From Candidatus Paceibacterota bacterium (GTDB lineage Bacteria; Verrucomicrobiota; Verrucomicrobiia; Limisphaerales; UBA8199), in contig DAOTCE010000018.1 in the NCBI GenBank assembly GCA_035452965.1, positions 40,316 through 104,315 on the forward strand: a DNA stretch of 64,000 nt, given 5' to 3'. The first letter of the stretch is position 1. Each line of letters opens with the position of its first letter. A program made the position numbers and the translations under genes. Below the pieces are notes generated by a model, which was not told the origin of the DNA, ran no database searches, and saw nothing but the letters and a program-made list of their open reading frames with translations. Positions 24,666-32,355 of this stretch are shown here, in pieces.

Positions 24666-25814
24666 TTAGCGAATCTTCAAGGTGCTCAGGGCTAGGACGG
24701 CGAAAAGCACTCCCAGAATGTAGAATCGCATCACGACTTGCGATTCATACCAGCCTTTCTTCTCGAAATGATGGTGGATTGGTGACATCAGGAAGATGCG
24801 GGTGCCCGTTCCATACCGCCGCTTGGTGTAGCGATACCAACCTGTTTGCAGAATTACCGAAACCGCCTCCATTACGAACACTCCTCCCGCAATTACCAAT
24901 ACCAGGGGTTGGTGAATCAGCACTGCGACGATGCCCAGCGCACCGCCTAGCGCCAGGGAGCCGGTGTCGCCCATGAACACCTGCGCGGGATGGCAATTGA
25001 ACCAAAGGAAGCCCAATCCCGCGCCGATCATGGCGGCACAGAATACCGTCAGCTCGCCTGCTCCAATCACGTGGGGTATCTGCAGATAGGCGGAGGCTGT
25101 TCGGTGTCCCGCCAAGTACGTGAGAACTAGAAAGACAAACGAGACTATCAGTGTGCAGCCGATTGCCAACCCGTCCAACCCGTCAGTCAAGTTCACTGCA
25201 TTCGAGCTGCCGACGATGGTCAGCACCGTTAGCCCAAGCCCGACCAGGCCCGCGCAGGTCAGGACCGGATACTTGCAGAACGGTACCATGATATCCGTGA
25301 TCAGCTTTTGGGTGGAGGGCATGTGCCACAGATACAGTCCGATGAACAATGCCAGTGTGGTTTGTACCCCGAGTTTGACCCAGGACCTGACGCCGCCGCT
25401 GCTCTGCTGGCTGATCTTGGCATAGTCGTCGTAAAATCCCAGGCCAGTCAGCACGACGAGCGAGAGCAGCGTCAATTGCACGAGCGTATTCCACTGCGCC
25501 CACAGCAACGTGGTGATGTTGAGCACGAGGACAATGAGAATTCCCCCCATTGTGGGCGTGCCCTTCTTGCTTAAAAGGCGTGTGGCCAGGCTGCCGCCCG
25601 CTTCCGCTTTGTCCGCGTATTCCTGGCCGAATTTCAACTGCTTCAGCCAGGCAATAACTCGGGGTCCAAGCCACCAGCTTAGGACCAGCGCGGTCAGCGC
25701 CGCGCCGGCGCTGCGAAAGGTGATATATCGGAAGAGCCGGAAGCCAGACAGCTGGTCGGCCCACTCAGTGCCTGCGGACCATTCCAGCAAGTATTGGCTC
25801 AGGTAGTAGAACAT
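24666..25814 (-). CDS. mraY: phospho-N-acetylmuramoyl-pentapeptide-transferase
   Basis: The membrane enzyme that transfers phospho-MurNAc-pentapeptide to undecaprenyl phosphate, giving lipid I. 382 residues with about ten membrane helices. Signatures: KKGTPTMGGIL, GFYDDYAK (catalytic Asp pair), SNAVNLTDGLDGLAIG, FMGDTGSLALGG and the MraY-specific MSPIHHHFEKKGWYE. It appears intact. The stop of murF and this ATG abut directly (TGAATG). Confidence 0.97.
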   Translation of the reverse strand: MFYYLSQYLLEWSAGTEWADQLSGFRLFRYITFRSAGAALTALVLSWWLGPRVIAWLKQLKFGQEYADKAEAGGSLATRLLSKKGTPTMGGILIVLVLNITTLLWAQWNTLVQLTLLSLVVLTGLGFYDDYAKISQQSSGGVRSWVKLGVQTTLALFIGLYLWHMPSTQKLITDIMVPFCKYPVLTCAGLVGLGLTVLTIVGSSNAVNLTDGLDGLAIGCTLIVSFVFLVLTYLAGHRTASAYLQIPHVIGAGELTVFCAAMIGAGLGFLWFNCHPAQVFMGDTGSLALGGALGIVAVLIHQPLVLVIAGGVFVMEAVSVILQTGWYRYTKRRYGTGTRIFLMSPIHHHFEKKGWYESQVVMRFYILGVLFAVLALSTLKIR

Positions 25815-27212
25815 TCAGTTCTCTCTCCCGGGTTCGCGGGTTCGCAGCAGCTCGCCGATCCGTTCCAGCCGCGCGACGCGGGAGGCCTTCAACAGCACCG
25901 CGTCGCCCTGTCGGACAAAACGTTTCACTGCTATTGCCGCACTTTCCACATCTGCGAATTCGAAGACCCGGGCCATACCCGCGTCCCGCGCTGCCCGCGC
26001 CATGACTGGAGCCATCCCCCCAACCGCGAACAACTGACCGATCCCCAATTCTGCCACCCGCCGGCCCGCCTCCTCGTGGGCCTCCTGACTGTGCGCGCCC
26101 AATTCGGCCATCTCTCCTAGCACTGCGACCCTCCGTCCTTTGCACGGCAGTTCCTGCAATGCCTGCAGGGCTACGGCCATTGAATCCGCATTCGCGTTGT
26201 AGGTGTCGTCGAGCACGACCACGCCATTGTGTTCCCACAGTTCAAGCCGCATCTTCGGCGGTCGGCATTCGGCTAGGCCTTGGGTCGCCTCCGCGCGGGT
26301 CAGCCCCAGCTCGGCTCCGATCGCCAAGGCGAACAGCGCATTCACCACTTGGTGCCGACCAAGCAAATTGATTCGGTACTCGCCGCCGAGATCGGCCCTG
26401 GGGCCCTCAGCTTGGAACCGCATCCCTCGACGCTCGAAGCGTATACCGCTCGCACGCCAGTGGTTTCCTGCAGCGAGGCCCACGCGCACCGCGCTGGCGC
26501 GAGCGCGTTTCGCCGCGCGAACGGCCAATTCATCGTCTCCATTTAAAAAGAGAATTCCATCCGCCGGCAGCGACTCGGCCAGCGAGCCTTCCTCCCGAGC
26601 CACCCCGGTTACGTCCCCGAAAAACGCCAAATGCTCGCGGCCGATGCAAGTGAGTACCCCGTAGCGCGGCTGGATCATTTCCAGCAGCGGTGCCAATTCG
26701 CCCGGGTGATTGGTTCCGGCTTCCAGCACTGCCGCGCGATGCGATTGCTCCAGTCGCAGCAATGTCAGCGGCACTCCGACGTCATTGTTAAAGCTGGCCT
26801 CGCTCCAAAGCGTGTCCAGCTTCTGCCGCAGCACCGCCGCTATCAGTTCCTTCGTGGTCGTCTTTCCGTTCGAGCCGCCCACCACCACGGTCGGCAGCAC
26901 GAAATCTCTTCGATATTGCGCGGCTAGTCGGCCCAGGGCCTTCCGCGTGTCCGCCACGGCAATGACCGCACAATCGCTCCAGCCTGCCGGCACACGGTTG
27001 CGTTCGGCTACCGCCCCGGCGGCTCCTTTTCGGGCCGCTTCGTGCAGAAACTTGTGTCCGTCGAAACGCTCACCTGTCAACGCAATGAACAAGTCGCCTG
27101 GTTCTACTCTGCGCGAATCGGTGCAGACCCGGTGCACCTGCGTCTGCGCCGAACCGCTCAATTGCTCTCCAGCGCAAGCTTCGGCAATGAACGCTAATGA
27201 ACGAGCTTCCAT
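25815..27212 (-). CDS. murF: UDP-N-acetylmuramoyl-tripeptide--D-alanyl-D-alanine ligase
   Basis: Adds D-Ala-D-Ala to the UDP-MurNAc tripeptide. 465 residues with the three Mur-ligase domains: an N-terminal DSRRVEPGDLFIAL block, P-loop GGSNGKTTTKE, NNDVGVPLTLL, GREHLAFFGD, LLGRHQVVNALFALA, DDTYNANADSM and VLLKASR near the end. Where many MurFs have a carbamylated Lys (AKGEI) this one has VAREEGSL, a Glu; I believe this also occurs in related lineages, so it need not be damage. It is the only complete Mur ligase in the window. Confidence 0.92.
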   Translation of the reverse strand: MEARSLAFIAEACAGEQLSGSAQTQVHRVCTDSRRVEPGDLFIALTGERFDGHKFLHEAARKGAAGAVAERNRVPAGWSDCAVIAVADTRKALGRLAAQYRRDFVLPTVVVGGSNGKTTTKELIAAVLRQKLDTLWSEASFNNDVGVPLTLLRLEQSHRAAVLEAGTNHPGELAPLLEMIQPRYGVLTCIGREHLAFFGDVTGVAREEGSLAESLPADGILFLNGDDELAVRAAKRARASAVRVGLAAGNHWRASGIRFERRGMRFQAEGPRADLGGEYRINLLGRHQVVNALFALAIGAELGLTRAEATQGLAECRPPKMRLELWEHNGVVVLDDTYNANADSMAVALQALQELPCKGRRVAVLGEMAELGAHSQEAHEEAGRRVAELGIGQLFAVGGMAPVMARAARDAGMARVFEFADVESAAIAVKRFVRQGDAVLLKASRVARLERIGELLRTREPGREN

Positions 27213-27251
27213 TCCGTTCTCTATTCACATCGTCTGGCAACCTTTCCCCGG

Positions 27252-27467
27252 TTACCCGCGTGCCGGGGTAAAGGCGGTCCGCAATGGGCGGGCTTGCCCC
27301 GTTGGCATTGGCTTGTGGCTGCCCATCACCTCCAAGGGAATCACGGTCGCGGGGACAGCCGTTTCTTCGGATGAAGGCTGCTGCCGTGCGGGTCGTCCGT
27401 TCGCGCGGCTTTCATTGCCGACCGCCGCCACGAAGAGATGGTGGGAAATGAACGGGAGCGAATTCAT
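27252..27467 (-). CDS. short ORF in the place where murE is expected (doubtful)
   Basis: A 71-codon frame in the 281-base gap between ftsI and murF, the largest spacer in this part of the cluster. AAAGG lies five bases before the ATG. The product begins MNSLPFISHHLFVAAVGNES and is otherwise low in recognisable structure. LFVAAVG faintly recalls the GDLFVAVxG block near the start of MurE, which could mark a decayed remnant, but the match is too short to rely on. Confidence 0.22.
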   Translation of the reverse strand: MNSLPFISHHLFVAAVGNESRANGRPARQQPSSEETAVPATVIPLEVMGSHKPMPTGQARPLRTAFTPARG

Positions 27468-27493
27468 GTTAGCCTTTCATGTCTGGGTTTTTG

Positions 27494-29407
27494 TCAGGGC
27501 GAGCGCGCGGCTGCCGTTTTCGGCGGATTGCGATCCAGCGGCGCCGTCAGGGTAGCCGGGACCATCGGCGCTGCACCGTCCTCCGGCGGAATGTGCAGGT
27601 AAGAGGCTGCCCGCTCGGCGATTTGCTTGAACACCGGGGCGGCGATTTGTCCGCCGTAGTAGCCATGTTTCGGCTCATCCATCATCACGGAGATGCATAG
27701 CTCGGGATTATCGGCGGGGAAGAAGCCAATGAAGGAAGCAAAGTACTTGCCCGGCAGGTAACCGCTGGGACCACCGGACTTTTGTGCCGTGCCGGTCTTG
27801 CCGGCTACGGTGTAATGCTCCAGCGCTGCTTTGGCTCCTGTGCCTCCGGATGAAACAGCCGTTTTGAGCGCCTCCACCATCTGCGCCGCCGCGGCTTCGC
27901 TAATGACCTGCCGAACGCGCTGTGGCGGGTACTTGACCGCCAGAGTGTCGTCACGATTCACCAGACGGTCCACGATCATCGGTTGCATCAGCCATCCCTT
28001 GTTCGCGATGGCGCACATCGCCATGGTCATTTGCAGACTTGTTACTGCGACCCCGTGACCCATTGGGATTTGAGCGATTGAGACCTTGGACCAGGCTTTC
28101 ACCGGATGCACGATTCCGCTCACTTCCCCCAGTAGCGGGAGCCCGGTCTGTGTCCCGAAGCCAAAGTTGCGGATATAGTCATGGAGCCGGCTTTGCCCCA
28201 GTTTGAGCCCGATCTTGGCGGCCCCTATGTTTGATGAGTTGGCAATGATCTCCTCGACCGTCAGCATCCCATATGATTCGTGGTCGTGGAGGACACGGCC
28301 CGCGAAGTGGAAGCGGCCATGTTCACAGTCAAACACATCCTCCAGCCGCACAATCCCATCGTTCAGGGCGCCCGAGACGGCCACAATCTTAAAGGTTGAT
28401 CCCGGTTCCGCCAGGTCTGCGATCACGCGGTTGCGCCGGGCGTCCGCCCCCACGGCGCCGGGGTTGTTCGGGTCAAAGTTCGGCAGGATCGCCAAGGCGA
28501 GGATTTCACCTGTGCGCGGGCGAACCACGAGGCTTGAAATGCTCACAGGCGAATGCTTTTCCTTCGCCTCAGCCAGCGCCGCCTCAACGATATGTTGCAC
28601 CACCGAATCAATCGTGAGCACGACGCTCGTGCCGTCGCGCGGTTCCACATCCTGCTTCCTCAACGCAACCAGCTCTCTTCCGGGCCTATCCGCCTCCGTC
28701 ACCCGCCAGCCGCGCACGCCGGCCAGCTTCGCGTTGTAGTACCGCTCGATTCCGTCCTTGCCCGAAGTCTGCAGCAGCCGGGTGCCGTTGACCTCCTGCT
28801 CGTCCATGCCGACAAAGCCCAGGACGTGTGCCGCCAGCGCTTGATTCGGATAGGTGCGCAATTGGTCGTCCTGCTTTTCGACAAAGACCGCTGCGCGCCG
28901 GAGATCGCGATAGAAGGCACGTTCCGCCCGAGAGAGCTTCTTCTCGTCCAGCCCGAAGGACAGCGATCTCATGGCGGCTTGTATCTGCTGCCATGTTTCC
29001 ATGGGGACTTTGCGCTTCAGCACCACGTAGCGGTTGGTGCCGATCACGCCGGTGGCGTTTCGTGTCGGGCGGGGCATCAGTCGCTGGTGCAGTTCGCCTT
29101 CGCTCATATGCAGCAACGGTGCCACTGCCCGGGCTACTTCCGCCTGCCGGCTGCCGATGAGCGACGGATCGGCGCAAACCGTTTTCACAAAGACGCTCGT
29201 CGCCAACAGGTTGCCCTTCGCATCCAGAATGTCGCCCCGGCGTGGCTCCAGCAGGAATTCCCGGTGCGTGTTATTCCACGCTATGCGGCTCAATTCCTCG
29301 TAGCGGAGCACTTGCAGGTCAACCAGGCGGTAGGTTAGCCCGGCAAATGCCGCGACCAGCAGCAGCGCCAGCGCCACCAGCCTTCGGAATTGCAGTTGCT
29401 TCGCCAT
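27494..29407 (-). CDS. ftsI: division-specific transpeptidase FtsI (PBP3 type)
   Basis: A septal peptidoglycan D,D-transpeptidase, about 637 residues. One N-terminal membrane helix (LVALALLLVAAFAGLTYRLVDLQ) precedes the dimerisation domain with RGDILDAKGNLLA. The penicillin-binding domain has the three active-site motifs: SxxK in EPGSTFK, SxN in ANSSNIG and KTG in VAGKTGTAQKSGG. The start at ATG 29407 is preferred over a GTG ten codons upstream. The next upstream gene is ftsL-like across a spacer with two 51-bp repeats. Confidence 0.95.
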   Translation of the reverse strand: MAKQLQFRRLVALALLLVAAFAGLTYRLVDLQVLRYEELSRIAWNNTHREFLLEPRRGDILDAKGNLLATSVFVKTVCADPSLIGSRQAEVARAVAPLLHMSEGELHQRLMPRPTRNATGVIGTNRYVVLKRKVPMETWQQIQAAMRSLSFGLDEKKLSRAERAFYRDLRRAAVFVEKQDDQLRTYPNQALAAHVLGFVGMDEQEVNGTRLLQTSGKDGIERYYNAKLAGVRGWRVTEADRPGRELVALRKQDVEPRDGTSVVLTIDSVVQHIVEAALAEAKEKHSPVSISSLVVRPRTGEILALAILPNFDPNNPGAVGADARRNRVIADLAEPGSTFKIVAVSGALNDGIVRLEDVFDCEHGRFHFAGRVLHDHESYGMLTVEEIIANSSNIGAAKIGLKLGQSRLHDYIRNFGFGTQTGLPLLGEVSGIVHPVKAWSKVSIAQIPMGHGVAVTSLQMTMAMCAIANKGWLMQPMIVDRLVNRDDTLAVKYPPQRVRQVISEAAAAQMVEALKTAVSSGGTGAKAALEHYTVAGKTGTAQKSGGPSGYLPGKYFASFIGFFPADNPELCISVMMDEPKHGYYGGQIAAPVFKQIAERAASYLHIPPEDGAAPMVPATLTAPLDRNPPKTAAARSP

Positions 29408-29436
29408 ATTTTGCTTGTCTCGTTTCCTAGTGATCA

Positions 29437-29487
29437 CCGTCCGCCCGTGGCGATCGGTTCCTCATCCGACCGCGTCACGGGCGGCGG
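29437..29487. repeat. 51-bp direct repeat with internal stem, copy a
   Basis: Contains CCGCCCGTG and, about 25 bases on, CACGGGCGG, which can pair into a hairpin. The same 51 bases recur at 29541-29591 with two differences. It lies just upstream of ftsI. Confidence 0.85.
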
Positions 29488-29540
29488 TAAATTGCTTCAG
29501 ATCATCGTAGTCTTTCTGAGTTTCGTCTAATCAGGCCTTG

Positions 29541-29591
29541 CCGTCCGCCCGTGGCAATCGGTTCCTCATCCGACCGCATCACGGGCGGCGG
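29541..29591. repeat. 51-bp direct repeat with internal stem, copy b
   Basis: 49 of 51 bases match copy a, 104 bases away; both differences (G to A) fall outside the pairing arms. Together the copies fill most of the spacer between the ftsL-like gene and ftsI. Confidence 0.85.
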
Positions 29592-29630
29592 CAGAAGCCT
29601 TCAACCAAGTCGTTTCGCGCGGCTGCCGGG

Positions 29631-30017
29631 TTAGCCCTTCGGCTCGGCGCTCATCGCACGGGGCGTGGCGTATTGCCGTTCGGTCTCTGGCCGCGCCAAA
29701 TCGCCAGCGGGTTCGGGCAGGAGCCACACCTGTGCCGCTTGTGGCGGAACCAGGCCCAGGCCCAACTCCTGAATGCGCCGCTCCAGGACCGTGGGGGAGC
29801 GCAGTGTCCCTAATTGCTTCCGCAGCTTCTCGTTCTGGTTTGCCAGTTCATCCAGCTTGAGCTCGCATTGCTTGAACTGGCGGCCAAGCTGGGCGATCTG
29901 GTCCTTCTGCCAGACGTAGCCGACTCCCGCCCCGCAGAGCAGCAGACATAACAAGAATGCTTTCAGCACCGGGCCAAACCGGATGGCCGCTGATTGGTAT
30001 TTTCGATTCCGCGCCAT
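29631..30017 (-). CDS. FtsL-like small membrane coiled-coil protein
   Basis: A 128-residue bitopic protein: basic N-terminus, membrane helix (about 18-36, VLKAFLLCLLLCGAGVGYVW), then a heptad-rich coiled coil (QIAQLGRQFKQCELKLDELA...LRKQL) and a Pro/Ala-rich tail. The location between rsmH and ftsI and the architecture match FtsL/DivIC-type proteins, which form the FtsQLB complex. Sequence identity in this family is always low, so the assignment rests on position and shape. Confidence 0.7.
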   Translation of the reverse strand: MARNRKYQSAAIRFGPVLKAFLLCLLLCGAGVGYVWQKDQIAQLGRQFKQCELKLDELANQNEKLRKQLGTLRSPTVLERRIQELGLGLVPPQAAQVWLLPEPAGDLARPETERQYATPRAMSAEPKG

Positions 30018-30064
30018 TACATCATCCTGAAATTCTTACCATTTCTTTGCTCCCCGCCGCCGGG

Positions 30065-31003
30065 TCACGCTTTCCGGCACTTTTCCATCACCCGCAACTG
30101 CGCGCTGCGACTGCGCGGGTTTGCCGCCAGTTCCTCCGCGCCCGGCCGGATGGCTTTGCGGCGCACCCACTGCAGCTCAGGCGCGCGCGGCTCACGCAAC
30201 TCCGGAACATCCATTCCTCCGCTGAATGCATAATCCCGCGCCCGCGCGCGCCCGAAATTCTTCACCATGCGGTCTTCCAGCGAATGAAACGTGATCACCG
30301 CCAGTCGTCCGCCGGCTTTCAAAATCTTCAGCGCCCCTGCCAAGCCTCTTTCCAAAGAACCAATTTCGTCGTTTACCGCCATCCGGACTGCCTGAAATAC
30401 CTTTGTTGCCGGATGCGTCGCTCTGCCGCGACGCGGCTGCAGACGTTCGATCAACTCCGCCAGCTGCCGTGTCGTTTCGAACTGGCGCTGCTCGCGCTCG
30501 CGCGCGATCGCCCGCGCGAACCGCCGCGCATCGCGCTCGCCGCCCAGTTCCCAAAAAATCTTCGCCAGTGTTTCCGCGCTGGCTTCATTCACCAGGCGGG
30601 CCGCGGTCAGCTCCTGCCGCTGGTCCATCCGCATGTCCAACGGCCCTTCCCGCTGGAAGCTGAAGCCGCGCTCCGCTTCGTCCAGCTGCGGCGAACTGAC
30701 TCCCAGGTCCAGCAGGACCCCGTCACAGCTCTCCGGCGGCACCCAATCAGCCAAGTCCGCATAGTTTCCGCGCCGCAACTCGAACCGCCCCGCAAATTCC
30801 GCCAGATTCGCCTTGGCGGCCTCAAGCGCCGCGCCATCGCGGTCGCCCCCATACAGCCACCCCGTCGGTGAGGTGGCGGCCAATATGGCTGCCGCGTGCC
30901 CACCCCCACCGACGGTGCCGTCCGCGTAACTCCCGCCGGAGACTACTCGGAGGGCGGTCAGCACTTCCGCTAGCATCACCGGTCTGTGGGTGTAGGTTGG
31001 CAC
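30065..31003 (-). CDS. rsmH: 16S rRNA (cytosine-1402-N4)-methyltransferase
   Basis: The SAM-dependent methyltransferase of 16S rRNA C1402 (MraW), 312 residues. HRPVMLAEVL near the start, ADGTVGGGGHAAAIL (SAM site), DGVLLDLGVSSPQLDEAERGFSF, GPLDMRMD, ATKVFQAVRMAVNDEI and GGRLAVITFHSLEDRMVK are all family blocks. The start is a GTG at 31003; the first ATG would remove nine residues and leave little before the first conserved motif. It lies 21 bases after an unknown gene. Confidence 0.95.
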   Translation of the reverse strand: MPTYTHRPVMLAEVLTALRVVSGGSYADGTVGGGGHAAAILAATSPTGWLYGGDRDGAALEAAKANLAEFAGRFELRRGNYADLADWVPPESCDGVLLDLGVSSPQLDEAERGFSFQREGPLDMRMDQRQELTAARLVNEASAETLAKIFWELGGERDARRFARAIAREREQRQFETTRQLAELIERLQPRRGRATHPATKVFQAVRMAVNDEIGSLERGLAGALKILKAGGRLAVITFHSLEDRMVKNFGRARARDYAFSGGMDVPELREPRAPELQWVRRKAIRPGAEELAANPRSRSAQLRVMEKCRKA

Positions 31004-31024
31004 CCCTCATCGGTCCTCACCCAT

Positions 31025-31555
31025 TTACAGCTTGCCGGCGGGAAGAAGCTGGGTAATCGCCTGGCCCCAGGTCTCTTCCGGATTGCTGGCCTTCTCGGCT
31101 GCCGGCGCGGCCGACGCTAATTTGGACCTGGCCGGAATCACTTCCAGATCCGCGTCGCTCAAATCATTGCGCACCACTTTGACCCGATCCAACGACAGTT
31201 CCCCTTGCACCGGCGGTTTGGAAAACCGGGAAATGGCCGGTTTCGAGGCCTTGCGGGATGGTCGCGCAACCAACTCGCTTAACTTCCCTTTCCACCTGCC
31301 GAGCGGCTCGGCGGTCCTCTGCCAGAGCCCCCGGACGGGAATCCAGGCGCCGACATTGGGCCAGCTTCTAGCGGTCGCTGGCGCTTCGCGACTGACTGCC
31401 TCCGGCCCTGGTTCCGCCTTTCCCTTACTGCAGAATGGATTGGTCGTTGCCCCGAAATGTGGTAGCAGCCGTTGGCTGGTCAGTCGGTAGGGACTTTCCA
31501 CATCTTTGAGGTTTGTCAGACACTTGCCGGCAGTTAACAATCGCAGCAGACTCAT
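31025..31555 (-). CDS. unknown protein between mraZ and rsmH
   Basis: A 176-residue basic, soluble-looking protein. The N-terminus (MSLLRLLTAGKCLTNLKD, then YRLTSQRLLPHFG) seems the most structured part; the middle is Pro/Ala/Lys-rich and the end acidic (SDADLEVIP..PEETWGQAITQLL). I recall similar proteins at this place in other Verrucomicrobia, but no function is known to me. It is tightly packed (11 bases after mraZ, 21 before rsmH), so it is expressed with the cluster and a role in division or its control is plausible. Confidence 0.72.
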   Translation of the reverse strand: MSLLRLLTAGKCLTNLKDVESPYRLTSQRLLPHFGATTNPFCSKGKAEPGPEAVSREAPATARSWPNVGAWIPVRGLWQRTAEPLGRWKGKLSELVARPSRKASKPAISRFSKPPVQGELSLDRVKVVRNDLSDADLEVIPARSKLASAAPAAEKASNPEETWGQAITQLLPAGKL

Positions 31556-31566
31556 AGACTCATCTG

Positions 31567-32031
31567 TTAATCAATCAACTTGATGGCTTCCTGGGCCATG
31601 ATGGTGTTCGAGGCGCTTAAGTTCTCGTAACGGTCGGGATTCCATATCTCAAAACGATTCAGCAGCCCGACTAGCACTGCTTCGTCTCTGATCCCCGCAC
31701 TCTTGGCCATCTCTTCCGGCAGGCAAATCCGCCCCGCCTTATCGAGTGTCACTTGTTCAGACTTGCTGCCGATGAACCGTTTCAGCACGACCTTATTCGG
31801 ATCGCTGTTTGCCATGGCATCTATGTCGCGCAGCATCTTCGCCATTTGCTGCGGCGGAAGCACCCGAAGGCAGCAGCCTTCTTTGGCGCTTGGCCACATT
31901 ACTAGCGTAAACTCCGTACCCGGCTTCGTTGGCCGCCACTTGGCGGGAATCTGGACCCGCCGCTTGTGGTCCACCCCATGCCGGTACAGCGAATTGTAGT
32001 ACGTTGGCTCGGTTATCTCTTGCTGATCCAT
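31567..32031 (-). CDS. mraZ: transcriptional regulator MraZ
   Basis: First gene of the dcw cluster; MraZ is an AbrB-like DNA-binding protein that represses its own operon by binding repeated TGGG-type boxes. The 154-residue product has two SpoVT/AbrB-like halves: HGVDHKRRVQIPAKWR near the N-terminus and TLDKAGRICLPEEMAKSAGI near residue 95-115. The DxKGR-like motifs (DHKRRVQIP and DKAGRICLP) are the DNA contacts. Matching boxes are found just upstream. Confidence 0.93.
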   Translation of the reverse strand: MDQQEITEPTYYNSLYRHGVDHKRRVQIPAKWRPTKPGTEFTLVMWPSAKEGCCLRVLPPQQMAKMLRDIDAMANSDPNKVVLKRFIGSKSEQVTLDKAGRICLPEEMAKSAGIRDEAVLVGLLNRFEIWNPDRYENLSASNTIMAQEAIKLID

Positions 32032-32033
32032 TC

Positions 32034-32042
32034 TTATTCACA
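32034..32042 (+). promoter_or_regulatory. DnaA-box-like nonamer, site 1
   Basis: TTATTCACA fits the TTWTNCACA form of the DnaA box. It lies at the translation start of mraZ. Function unproven. Confidence 0.35.
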
Positions 32043-32051
32043 GTGGAACAG

Positions 32052-32100
32052 CCCAACCCCTCTGTCCCACTACGCCCCACTTTTTCACACTCTCCCCCAC
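32052..32100 (-). promoter_or_regulatory. MraZ operator boxes upstream of mraZ
   Basis: On the minus strand TGGG occurs at 32066-32069, 32076-32079 and 32096-32099, with weaker GGG-type boxes near 32052-32060; three are phased by 10 or 20 bases. MraZ in other bacteria binds three or four TGGG(A/G/T) boxes spaced by 10 bases in front of its own gene. A TTGACA hexamer (minus strand, 32103-32108) sits immediately upstream and could be the -35, though no good -10 is visible. Confidence 0.7.
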
Positions 32101-32135
32101 TTTGTCAACAAGTTTCACCACATTTTACTAAATAG

Positions 32136-32144
32136 TTATTCACA
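32136..32144 (+). promoter_or_regulatory. DnaA-box-like nonamer, site 2
   Basis: A second exact TTATTCACA, 102 bases from site 1, on the far side of the MraZ boxes in the mraZ-queA intergenic region (32032-32355). Confidence 0.35.
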
Positions 32145-32355
32145 GTTTATTCCCTCCTGTGAAGGTCCGGGCTGAATCTACCACACCCCTGCAAATATTG
32201 GCCAGAACTAAATATTGCACATCCCGTGCCAGGGAGTCCTCACCAGCATGGCTGTTTAGAATGGGAGTGGCCGTCCCCACATTCCAACCCCGGCAGCCTC
32301 GGGTTGTCGCATACCCGCTTGTAACGTTGGAGTTTTGGCATAATGCTCTGGTCGA

